64,000 bases of DNA from Liriodendron chinense (Eukaryota > Streptophyta > Magnoliopsida > Magnoliales > Magnoliaceae). Positions 54,291-64,000 of the stretch are shown in pieces. The translations under genes and the position numbers were made by a program. How positions within the stretch are numbered: the stretch's first letter is position 1; each line of letters opens with the position of its first letter. The notes beneath the pieces were generated by a model. It made no database searches, was not told where the DNA came from, and worked only from the letters and a program-made list of their open reading frames with translations. The stretch lies in the NCBI GenBank assembly GCA_003013855.2, contig PVNU02000868.1:4148501-4212500 (forward strand), in the 5' to 3' direction.

Positions 54291-55145
54291 TGTGTTTATT
54301 ACGTTTCTGCCACTAGATATTTCTTAGTATCTTCAATCTTGAAATATGGCCCACCTTAGTTAACTATATTTATCTATACCATCAATGTCGTTTTTCGTGA
54401 CCTTCTTGAATATGGTGGGAAAAATCAGGTTGATCTGAGTAGTAGGTGGACCACATAAAGCGTCAAAATTGGATAAATATTTGGTCATACAAAAAAATTA
54501 TGACCGGTGTGGTCCACTTGATTATTATATGAAGTTCATTTTTATAGAAATAACTTTAAATAAACAATAAATTGAAATGAACGGTACAAATTTCCCCGAA
54601 TATAATGGTGGGCCATAAATAGGTAATTCACCATGACTTACATATTTCTGACGGTTGGCATAAACAGTGTTACTCGTCTAACACAATTAGTGGCGTGACA
54701 CTCGCCGCCAATGATCCATTTTAAATATTTTATTCAACATCCACTCCGTTCAATCGATTTTCCATGTCATCTATAAGCCAATTAGAAAAAATTTAGCTTA
54801 TCCAAAAATCAGGTGGACCACACAACTAAAAAGTATAAAGATCCTCACAAACCTCCACAGTTACATTTATAGTGTTTTGGTTAAAATTTGTGGTCTATAT
54901 AGTGTCCCACCATATTTATGTGATCTATGTCATCCATCCTTCTTCCCATATCATTTTAGCTAAGTATGTAAAATGTTAGGCAAATCCAAATCTCAGGTGG
55001 ACTACACTCCATGGATAAGTGGCGATTGAACTCCCAAAGAACATTACAAAGGCTAAGTAATGTCTACCATAATGTTTTCTTTATATCTGAGCCATTCATA
55101 CATTCAAGCAGACATGGATGAATAAAAAATACAAAGATCTTACAA
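54290..55145. repeat. Two degraded MITEs with the GTGGTCC core
   Basis: Core words 'GGTGGACCACATAAAG', 'GTGTGGTCCACTTGA' and 'TGGTGGGCCATAAA' lie at 54440-54620. 'ATCAGGTGGACCACAC' and 'TCTCAGGTGGACTACACTCC' lie at 54810-55010. Ends are not resolvable by eye. Confidence 0.55.
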
Positions 55146-56258
55146 AATGGGGCCCGTTTAAGGCTCTGCAACTTAGTTCATACTAATTTGTTTAGGGACA
55201 GCTGAAGTGGGTTGAAATAATCTTATGTGACCTAAAATTATCAATATCTATCTCAAAATTGGTGTGGAGCTTACTCAGAATATGGCGGGTTTTTAATATA
55301 AATTTCTTTTTTAATTGTGGCCTTATGAAGCGGTGATGCCGATTTACCCCCTAATCTGGCTCGGGAGGAGTTTAGTGAGATTCGTGGTATAGTATGACAA
55401 TATCATTAGTCGGAATGGGCCATATACTTTTGTGGAACTTCATCTGATAATGCTAAGAACGCCTTGAAATTTTTAGCCTTCATAGAGTTTGTTTGTGCCG
55501 CTTCAAATCAGTTGACACTACTTTTGATCTGTAGTGGTTTATTGTGTTGACATGGTCTGATATGCTCTAAACTTATTGTAATTATGCTCAAAATTGGTGT
55601 GGAGACTAATCAAAGCACTACACCCTTGCTGGATAAATTTTATCCCAGCTGGTTCTCAAAGTAGACGGTAAACCAACCTTACTCTAATCAGGCTCAGCAG
55701 GAGTGAAGGGGTGTGATGTTGTCTGATGTGATATTGTCTGTCCAACTCTATATTAGAGTGGAACTTACTAGAATCATATTAAGTATGCCACTAAAATAGC
55801 AGCTCGATTTGGTCAGTTTGTTGTGCTAAAAATGAGTTGACAGTACTATTGCTTCCAGTAGGAGTAAGTGTGTTTAAGTTGTCTTATGTAAGTCTGATTT
55901 TTTCTGATTTCGCTAAAAAATGGTCTGGAGCTATTTTAGAACATGGGAAGTTTGCTGGTGAACTTTTGTCTAAGATGGGTCCCTCTTGAGGCGCTCCATA
56001 GATCCCACGAAGCTTTCAATGGTAAGCTATTTGTCTCCCAATTTTTTCTTGAGATCCTTATCGAGTGGGCCACATAATTATTTACTTTGCCTTATTTTTT
56101 GGGCCATGTGCTAGAATGATCTCGTAGATAAGATGGATGGAGTGGATCTGCAAAAAATAAAAATTTCACTTAATTAATTAATTTTGGAATTAACAATGTT
56201 AGCTTCCATAATAGTGAAACCCATATTGCATTTACATGCTGAATTTCGTATTTTTTTA
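55146..56258. other. Stretch without recognised gene
   Basis: Two or three loosely similar blocks ('AGCTGAAGTGGGTTGAAATAATC', 'GTTTAAGTTGTCTTATGT', 'AAAATTGGTGTGGAG') recur at 55200-55270, 55590-55740 and 55860-55940. This suggests an old tandem duplication of about 350 bp. Confidence 0.4.
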
Positions 56259-56279
56259 GTGTGTGTGTGTGTGTGTGTC

Positions 56280-56327
<48 letters not shown>

Positions 56328-56343
56328 GTGTGTGTGTGTGTGT
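56259..56343. repeat. (GT)n/(TA)n compound microsatellite
   Basis: GT runs flank a short TA run (56281-56291), with one TT interruption near 56328. Frames through it are artefacts. Confidence 0.97.
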
Positions 56344-56572
56344 CGAAGTACATAAATGAGGCTTGACTTTAGAACACTTATCCTAATATCGAAGTATTAT
56401 TTAAGAATCATTTATGGGGCTTAATTATAATCATGAAATAAGCAAATTAAAAATAATTATAATAAGAGATAATAGTAACAAGTGACAATAGTTAAATTAA
56501 TTAAAATAATATTATATTACAAAAAGAATTGGTGGTCTTGATTTGTAGTAGGCCCTACAGTTTTAATGTAAG

Positions 56573-56575
56573 TAA

Positions 56576-56622
<47 letters not shown>
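56573..56622. repeat. (AAT)n microsatellite
   Basis: About 15 units of AAT follow 'GTAAGTAAT'. Confidence 0.97.
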
Positions 56623-58690
56623 TAACGTATGACATTATTAAAAATATTATAAAAATAGAATTATAACTTAATGTCATAGATTAATAGAATAAGAATTTTT
56701 ACCGTGATGTCTTAGAACAGTCCCTACGACCACTTTAACTGATGATGTTCGGAATGGAGCCAATGTGATTGCTGGATTGATGAAGATGAACAGAATAAGA
56801 CTAAAATCATGTGTTGCCCACTTGAGTTTTGAATCCACCATATCACTCTCCACTAACTTAACATAGGTGGAAGATCCATCCCTGTGTAAAGATTGGCCCC
56901 ACAGTGGAAGCACTCTATCTCAAGAATCAATCTCATCCAACTATGAAATGGGCCACACTTGTACAGATAAAATGGAAAGGAAAGAGAAACATACCCTTAT
57001 TTGATACTTCGGCCGAGGGTGATGCTTTATATGCATGCACTCTAAATTATTGAATTGTGGCATGCTTGTTACTTAAACTAAACTGTCTAAATTATGCGAA
57101 TATTGTTTTTTGCTAAGGATGTCTGAACATGGTTGGCCCACAAAGGCTCGTTGAACTATCCAATGGCCGAAATAGTTGGCCACATGAGCTGAGGTGCGTA
57201 CACCATTCTGAGCGTCGGCAGTGGGCCCCCCGACCCCAATTTAGTCTCGAAAATAAAAATTATATAGTGGCTTATGGAATGTTTCAATGATAAACATCAC
57301 TCCCAATTATTTATTTTGGTCTGGCCCTTTCGAGAGCCGAATGAGACTCGTATTTTAGCCCACGTCCTCTAATGGTTTGGTCATTTAGATGGATGGTTGG
57401 ATGTGATGCCTGCATCAGTATGGGTCCCGCTTCAAAAGTTGAAAAAGGGCTCTTGGTTAGGTGTTACACCATTGAGAGAAGAGCCCTACTAACACCTCAT
57501 TTGTTCTCACTATATTACATACTCTTTGGGTGATGACGTCGTTTCGTGCCCCACTATAAACTATGAGTTTAATCCATAACGTCCATCGAATTGTCCGAAG
57601 CATATTTTCTTACCCTTATTACTTGGGCCATGTCCTATGATAATATCATAGATAAGATGGAATGAGTGGATCCGTCAAAAAATAATTTCTCATAGCACCC
57701 GTATCTTGACAGGTGAGTAGCACGTAGGGTTATGAATGGAATGAGCTGGCCGTAGAATTGGTCTATGTGAATATTATTTTCTTACCATTGATTGGTCTCA
57801 GACGAAGAAGATCGCCGATCTGCCAATAGGTGATTGGTTCCGCTGTTCACCTGTAGGTGGTCGGTTAATCTTTGTTTGGGGTTTGGTATGACATCATAAA
57901 CTGTTATTTAAGAACATATGAACTGTCTAAGTATACATAAAATATATGAACATTGGACTTACACGGTTAGTGACCCTGACTAGCCATTGATTAGTGATCT
58001 GTCATTTGTTGGCACTACCATGATGTATGTGTTTCATCCACACCGTCAATACATTTTTTCATATAATTATATGGTATTAGCTCAAAGTTGAGATAGATCG
58101 AAATCTCAAGTTGACCACATCACAAGAAATAGTGGTAATTTAGTAGCTCATTATTAAAAATTCGAAATTGCCCTTCTCAGGCTACCATTTCTGTGGTCCC
58201 ACCATGGTATGAGTTCCATCCATGCCATCCATACATATTTCCATATCATTTTATGGTATGAGTCCATAACTGACCGAGGTAGATCCAAATCTCAGGTGGA
58301 CCACATCATAGGAAACAATGTAAATTGAACGCCCACTAGTAATTGCTTCTTAGGGCCACGAAAGTGTCGAGGTTGTCCTATGGTGCTTTATATGTCCCAC
58401 CATACTGTCTTTGTTTTATATAATCTGTCCATCTATTTTGGAAACTAATTTTATGGAATATCCACAAACAAGGCGCGGATTGAAGGCTTAAGTGGACCAA
58501 CAACATAAGAAACAGTAGAGATTAAGTTCCCACCATTGATATATGGTGTGGTCCACTTGGCCATTCAATCTACCTTAGTTTTCGGATTATGCCAAATAAA
58601 AAATATTTAGAAAGGAATAAAGGGAGTGGATAAACCTCCTATATAATGGTGGGCCCCACGAGCGATAGGATACCCCTGGTTTATCGCCCA
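56623..58690. repeat. Stretch of degraded MITEs with GTGGTCC cores; no gene
   Basis: Core words occur at 56815-56960 (opposite strand), 57225-57430, 57540-57670, 58010-58140, 58190-58330 and 58380-58650. They include 'CACCATGATGTATGTGTTTC', 'GATCCAAATCTCAGGTGGACC', 'GGTCCCACCATGGTATGAG' and 'GGTGTGGTCCACTTGG'. Copies are truncated and abut one another. Two, at 58010 and 58190, seem to be direct duplicates of the same 5' half. Confidence 0.55.
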
Positions 58691-58704
58691 TGCATGGTGT
58701 GCTT

Positions 58705-59240
58705 CAAACGCGCGCGGCTTCAGTGGATCCCCGTATCCACTAAGGTGGGTTGATCCCTGACCGTTGAGTTTAGTGTGTGATGTGTGTGTCTCAAATCCAC
58801 GCCGTCCATTTGTTTTTAAAACACATTTGAAAATATGATACAAAATATGAAGTAGATCCAAATCACAGGTGGACTACAATAAAGTAAACAGTGGTACTCA
58901 ATCATTAAAAACTTCTAGTGGCCCACAAAAGCTTTGGATCAATCTGATATCTGTTTGGTCTCTTCATCCAGGTATTTTTGACCTTTGAACAGGTCCGATG
59001 GAAAATAAACATTATAGTGGCCTCCATGAAGTTTTAAATGTTGGGGATTCACTCATTACTGTTTCATGTGGTATGGTCCACCTAACATTTGGATCTGCTT
59101 CAGAATTGTGATCATGTCCTAAAATGAGCATTCAAAATGCATGGACGGTGTAGATTTATGGAACATACATCATAGTGGCCCCACAGTTGGCGATGCACTG
59201 ACGTCAATGGATCAGGGGATCCACCCAAAACGCGGTAGCT
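58705..59240. mobile_element. MITE with GTGGATCCCC inverted ends
   Basis: The left end 'CGCGCGGCTTCAGTGGATCC' then 'CCGTATCCA' mirrors the right end, minus strand 'ACCGCGTTTTGGGTGGATCC' then 'CCTGATCCA'. The core is the GTGGTCC family ('GGTATGGTCCACCTAACATT', 'TGGATCTGCTTCA'). Ends are within about 10 bp. Confidence 0.65.
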
Positions 59241-59249
59241 TCCAACCCC

Positions 59250-59783
59250 GGAATCGAATTGCGTAGTAACTTCGCACGCTAAGCGTGCAGAGTAAACTCT
59301 ATGGGGCCCACTGTGATTTAAGTATTTTATCCATTCCGTCCATCCATCTTAACAGATAATTTTAGGTATGATTCCAAAAAATGAAGCATATCAGAATTTA
59401 AAGTGGACCACACGACAGGAAAGGTATAAATTGAATGTCTACCATTGAAAAAATCTCGGAGGACACAAAAATTTTGGATTAAGCTGATATTTATGTTTTA
59501 AAATCATCCATGTCCAAGTGATCTTATGAACAGGTTGGATGACAAATAAACATCACTGTGGGGCCTGGGAATGTTTCAACGGTGGAAATCATTATTCCCA
59601 CTGTTTCTTGTGGTGTGGTCCACTTGAGATTTGGATATGTTGAAATTTTGGGCTCAACCCTTAAAATGAGTTGGACAAACATATGGACGGAATAGATAAA
59701 GCACATACATTCTAAGTGGGCCCAACATAGTTTACTTCGCACGATAAGAGCGTGCGGAGTAACTCCGCAAGCAATCCGATTTC
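59250..59783. mobile_element. MULE-type MITE, 534 bp, perfect 9-bp duplication
   Basis: TCCAACCCC flanks it on both sides (59241-59249 and 59784-59792). The left TIR starts GGAATCGAATTGCG and the right, on the minus strand, GAAATCGGATTGC. The TIRs continue with 'GTAACT(T)C(C)GCACGC' and 'GTAAACTATG(T)TGGGCCCA' types. The core 'GTGGTCCACTTGAGATTTGG' and total length match the element at 18399-18929, so they are one family. No coding frame. Confidence 0.9.
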
Positions 59784-59792
59784 TCCAACCCC

Positions 59793-61735
59793 CTATCTCC
59801 CCCCAAAAAAACCCCAAATTTCCCACCCAAACCAAACCTGCGCCCTCTCTCTCTCTCTGTCTCTCTCCTGTGAAGCACTTCGAACGCCATTGTTGGCTGC
59901 TGCAACCCAGATCCGGCGACATTAAAGCCAACAACGAAGTTGCACTTCCAGCGTTTGCTTATGTAAGGTGGCTACCTTTTTAACTTTATAAGTTTTTGGT
60001 TTAATTAATTAAGATGCCCTATGAAGAGGTGTGATCAGATGCCTTTTTCCTATTCAATTTGATAGTCAATTAAATCTCATTGTCAAAAAGACATCCTTTG
60101 CGTAGGGAATTTCATGTCCATGACCTTAATGGGTTGGTTGAAATCATTGTCTAATATAATATTCTTAGAATAGACGTGTTAGGGAAATCAAGAATCATGC
60201 TTAATATGGTTAGGGATTTTTATGCTACCCTAAGCAGATGGTAGAATAGACGTGTGATATCTCTGTCTATGAATCCCTAAACGAGATTTGGGAAAATAAG
60301 CCCTTGTTTCTCCTGGACTTCTTGAACTCTTGAAATTTGTTTTGTTATTCTTGCTTCAAAGGTCTCAAACTTTTTTCTTTTGTTATTCTTGTTTTTTTAT
60401 TGAATGGTTAGATTGCCTCGTGGTTAGAATGATATCTTCTTGAGACTGATATAATCTGTTGAAGTTCCTGTTGAAGTTGTTCTTTGTGTGACATTTGTTG
60501 CTACTATTTTTTTAGCATCTGTAGTGTTGTAGGTTTTACATGTTCACAAAGCTTGTAGGTTCTTTATTTAGCACACGGATGCAACTCTTGCCTCTACACT
60601 TGTACCATGTGGCATTATTATATTAAGTTATTACCTTTATGTTATGTAGCTATTATGAGTTCTCCTAATATCTTAATTGTTATGTCCTGGTATACAAATT
60701 TCACAACAGCTTTATGCACCTTTTATTTTAGGTTTCTTACTAAAACAGTATATTTATGAAACATTAGACTTGAGTATAATAATTTATTGATATTAGTTGA
60801 ATAACAAAAAATTCAAGATGATAGAAGTTTATAATTAGAGTACATGTACAGGGCATGCATTTCAAATCTTGTGACCATCATGGCTGCAGTTGTATTTTCT
60901 TGTAAAAAAAAAAAAAAAACTTCTAAACATCTTTGAAATTTAGGATCTGCTCATTAGTACAATTGTACCCCTATCTGCTTCATGTTTTCTAGCAAGTATG
61001 GAGTAGTTTACTTTTGTTTTTCAATTTTTTTTTTTTCGATAAATAAGGATTGAAATTTGTAATTCGATTGTTGTATTTAGGTTTGGATTTTTTTTTTTCA
61101 TGTTTTAGCAAACTTTCAGGGTCAGTAATAAAACTTCAACTTAATGACGTAAACAAAAATCAAAATATAGCGTTTCTATGGAGATAGTAAAGAAATTTCT
61201 GTCATTTGATTGCTATGCAGTCTGTTTGGGACCAATTCAAGTCTATCTGGATATGATATTTTTGAAATTGATGGAGATGAAAAAGGATTTCAAATGTCAC
61301 ATGTTGGGATAGATTATAATGGCAATTGATCCCTATTATTAAAATTGCAAGACTCATCCACATAACTTATGGCATACATGTACATCAGTGTTTACTATCC
61401 AAATTGTTGGTATCATTGTGGATGTTGGGTAGATAAAAAATTACGCTGAATAGACAATCTTAACCATTTGATTCTATTCGTTGAATTTGAGTAGTGACCC
61501 ATATTCATTAACCTTTCATTTGATATGCATACTGTGTCTATCTCTAACAGATAGCTTACTTAACATATTCTGCATTGAGGAAGTTTGTATTTGTATTGGA
61601 GGCAAAATTATGGGCGTTCATGAACAGGTCTTTGATTTCGAGGTTAATTGAAATGAACAAACTTTGGGTGGACATTTGATCAATGATTTGGGGTTTAGAA
61701 ATGTAGTTTTCACACTTCTCCGAAGAGAGACGCAC

Positions 61736-61738
<3 letters not shown>
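59793..61738. other. Unique-looking, T-rich stretch
   Basis: It starts with a CT-rich zone (59837-59868, a short CT microsatellite) and 'GATCCGGCGACATTAAAGCC', which together resemble a plant 5' leader. No coding frame follows and the next 1.8 kb is intron-like, with T-runs (60906 A-run, 61028, 61088). No repeat core was seen. Confidence 0.4.

Positions 61739-61739
<1 letters not shown>

Positions 61740-61773
<34 letters not shown>
61740..61773. repeat. (GA)n microsatellite
   Basis: An unbroken AG run of about 34 bases. Confidence 0.97.
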
Positions 61774-61774
<1 letters not shown>

Positions 61775-61849
61775 GATTGTAGCTGGAGCTTGCTCCCTCT
61801 TCCCCTCTTTTAAAAAAATCAAATTGTTGGCCTGCAACTCACTTATAGG

Positions 61850-62027
61850 GAAGTGACTTCTCACCCCCATCACCCTGCAGTTTTTTGGTCGATTTTCCTG
61901 TAACTTTCAGGCTGTAAGTAACTTATAGGTGAATACTCTTCCCCAAACACAACCTGTAAGTGACTTCCCTGTAAGTCACTTACATTTTACCCAACTTACA
62001 GGCATTCAAACAGGCCTTTACCCTTGT
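61850..62027. repeat. Probable hAT-like MITE end with AAGTGACTTACAGG motifs
   Basis: On the minus strand the right end reads 'AAAGGCCTGTTTGAATGCCT' with repeated 'GTAAGTGACTTACAGG' words, like the ends of the element at 45460-46106. The matching left end was not found. Confidence 0.45.
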
Positions 62028-63238
62028 AGTCGAATTTGAAAGTGCCTTGGGATAAATGCGTGTTATTTTGAATCTGTGCATTCATCTTCATAGTAACGTT
62101 ATCAGTCAAATCATATTTTGCTATTGCATTAATCCTCACACATTGTTTCTTTTCTGAGCTGTTTTCTAATCAATTTTGGTTGGATTCAGAATTTCCTTAT
62201 TCAAAATGTCTTGAGTTAATATGGCAACTTTAACCACGTTTATAGTGTTAGTTTTAGTTATAGATGGCTTTGCTGATCGAGCTACAAAAATTATTTACTT
62301 ACCTTGTGTTTAGTCCTGTTCACTTTCTTGAATAAATTGCGTTACGCAATAAAAGGGGCGAATAGCATCATCAAGAAGTACACTAGTTGTGTGTTTAAGA
62401 CCCCCTCATCTACTATTTCTTTAAGCTTGTATGACTCTTCTTTCCCTCTAACAAATGTAGTCCACTCACCATTCTTTTTATAAACCACTTGTACACATTA
62501 CTTGGATGGTCATTCGTTGGATGGTTAGAAACTCCCAAATGGCGACCCTAAACTTGAATGTCTTCGAATATTAAAAAATGATACATGTGGCGATATGTGC
62601 TCCATCTATAATGGGACTCACAATTCAGTTGGTTTGTTGGTATGTACTGAAGTAAATGTTAGAATGGAATTGCTTACAACAAAAGTTTTATGCAGTCGGT
62701 CCGAGGTAGACTTTGCTAAGTATTAAAAAATTGTACTTGCTAAGTATTAAAAAATGGACTTGGGGCCAGTTGCGACTTTACTCATGAAGAAAAAATCAGG
62801 TTGAGTGACAGAGTCTTCGGACCATCTGCTCGAAGGTCCATACTCTCTGAAGCTATTTCACCATAAAGTATCTTGTTAACAAATCTATTTCACAATTATT
62901 TATTGCTGTTTATTCTCTAATTGATATACATATAGAGTCGCTTACTGTTTTAGTAATCATGTTAAGCCATTCATCAGTACTGTAACTTAAGCGTATCCTA
63001 CTAACAAGTTTGTATTGCTATTTGCTTGTAATCTTATATTTACTTAAGTTGGATTACTTACATAAGTCAGCTTGTATCTCATAGTCTGCTTCATTCATAA
63101 GAATACATGCTATGTAAGTTAGTCTTTTGTTGTCTTAATTTTAGTTAAATTCCTCACCCTGTATATCCTTAAGTGATAAACCAAATTGATGCAACTATTC
63201 AGCTTTAAATCAGCCAAAAAACCTCAAAAGTCGTTTAA
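62028..63238. other. Stretch without recognised gene
   Basis: AT-rich, no long frame. A direct repeat 'TGCTAAGTATTAAAAAATG' occurs at about 62713 and 62738. Confidence 0.45.
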
Positions 63239-63262
63239 CCCCCCCCCCCCCCCCCCCCCCCC
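63239..63262. repeat. Homopolymer of 24 C
   Basis: An unbroken C run. Length may be affected by sequencing or assembly error. Confidence 0.9.
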
Positions 63263-63587
63263 AACTCGAAGAACATTGGCACAAGTTAAAACTTATTTGA
63301 AACTTAGAGCCAAACACATTTTCAATCAACATCAATGAGTAAACCCACAAACATATTTACCAATTAGAAAGCCATAATGAGACAGTTAACGGGATAAATC
63401 ACTGATTTGCGCAAACAATTTATCTAGTTAGAATACTTAAGAGTTTTTTTTTTTCTTTTTTGTCGAGCTTATGTATGTATGGATAGGATAGTGATGACAT
63501 TATAAGGCATCTTTGACCTTCTAATACAGAACTGTACCTGTTTTATATTGACCTGTTTCATGTTAAAACAGTCTGGTATACGACCGT

Positions 63588-64000
63588 TGTTCGCTTCCCC
63601 AAGTGTAGGGTTGCGATGTAGTAATAATCTCGGTAAGACCGAGGTCGATCCACAGGGACTTGTGTAGGAATTCACAAAACACTTCCAATGGTTTCTAATC
63701 GAGAACTAACTACACAGGATTTTAGGAATTTGGTGTAGATAGATATTTTGAACTAAATTGAATGTAATCAATAATAAAAAGTACTAGGGGTTCAAGGATC
63801 CACTTGTAGCAATCCTTGATGCTTAATTCACTGTGGCTTCTCACTTTCTCAACTAGAATCAAAATTAAATCTTATCTAGTCGGATGATAGAGCAGTTAAA
63901 ACAACAATCTGCCATATGTGTGATACATAATTCTCTCAATTCAAGTTAGGACTTGAGCACACTCAATTACATAGATCAATCCTTGTTCCAATAGGTTAAG
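63588..64000 (-). mobile_element. Athila-type LTR, reverse, cut by the window end
   Basis: Plus-strand start TGTTCGCTTCCCCAAGTG, then the hairpin CTCGGTAAGACCGAG (63629-63643), 'GGATCCACTTGTAGCAATCC' and 'GTCGGATGATAGAGCAG', as in 28599-29000. The preceding five bases are ACCGT. If it is a solo LTR or a full element, ACCGT should follow its far end outside the window. Confidence 0.9.

Noticed and set aside
56184..56366. Cys-Val-rich open frame
   Set aside because: It is the (GT)n microsatellite read in frame.
59793..60000. First exon of a host gene
   Set aside because: The CT-rich zone resembles a leader, but no ATG with a sustained frame and no downstream exon could be supported.

Overview
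The window is nuclear DNA of a flowering plant. It is AT-rich, has no convincing intact host gene, and is almost wholly built from transposable elements at several stages of decay. The evidence is plant-type Ty1/copia and Ty3/gypsy (Athila and Tat) retrotransposons, MULE, hAT and CACTA non-autonomous DNA elements, and a decayed plastid-type trnR-UCU. I suspect a magnoliid, because the 'GTGGTCCACTTGAG' MITE family resembles repeats I associate with that group, but this is not demonstrated.

Layout. 1-16.6 kb: one old copia element (5' LTR cut by the window edge; 3' LTR 15933-16611) that has been hit again and again. An Athila-type LTR lies in its 5' LTR. That LTR holds a complete 5.2-kb Tat-like element (1435-6636, target-site duplication ATTAC). 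A reverse Athila-type solo LTR (6881-8183) and a forward solo LTR (8462-12085, duplication GCTTC) interrupt its gag, and the second holds a further solo LTR (9474-11039). A truncated LINE sits in its RNase H (15288-15487). 16.6-26.8 kb: tandem and nested MITEs, including a triplicated ~1.2-kb segment, a 531-bp MULE MITE with 9-bp duplications, a hAT MITE and a solo copia-type LTR. 26.8-28.6 kb: copia-like LTR remnants. 28.6-38.9 kb: a complete Athila-type gypsy element on the minus strand (28599-38935, duplication GGTAG), with LTRs of 1561 and 1569 bp, a tRNA-Asp primer site, gag, protease, reverse transcriptase, RNase H and integrase, disabled by stops, frameshifts and a catalytic Asp-to-Asn change. 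39-42 kb: a reverse LTR, the trnR remnant and 1.5 kb of A-rich quasi-periodic sequence. 42.5-46.1 kb: a 2.1-kb long-TIR MULE packed with three other MITEs, then a hAT-like MITE. 46.1-54 kb: microsatellites, a TRIM-like miniature with tRNA-like boxes, possible exon remnants and a CACTA end. 54-59.8 kb: MITEs. 59.8-63.6 kb: T-rich unique-looking DNA. 63588-64000: the start of another reverse Athila-type LTR.

The most striking pattern is regulatory rather than coding. Nearly every LTR here, from both copia and gypsy superfamilies, carries a cluster of GACCGGTC-like palindromes (or the variant GTCGGGCGCCCGGTC) upstream of its TATA box. Athila-type LTRs also keep a small hairpin, CTCGGTCTTACCGAG, about 50 bp from their 3' end. 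Target duplications give the relative order of insertion for much of the window.
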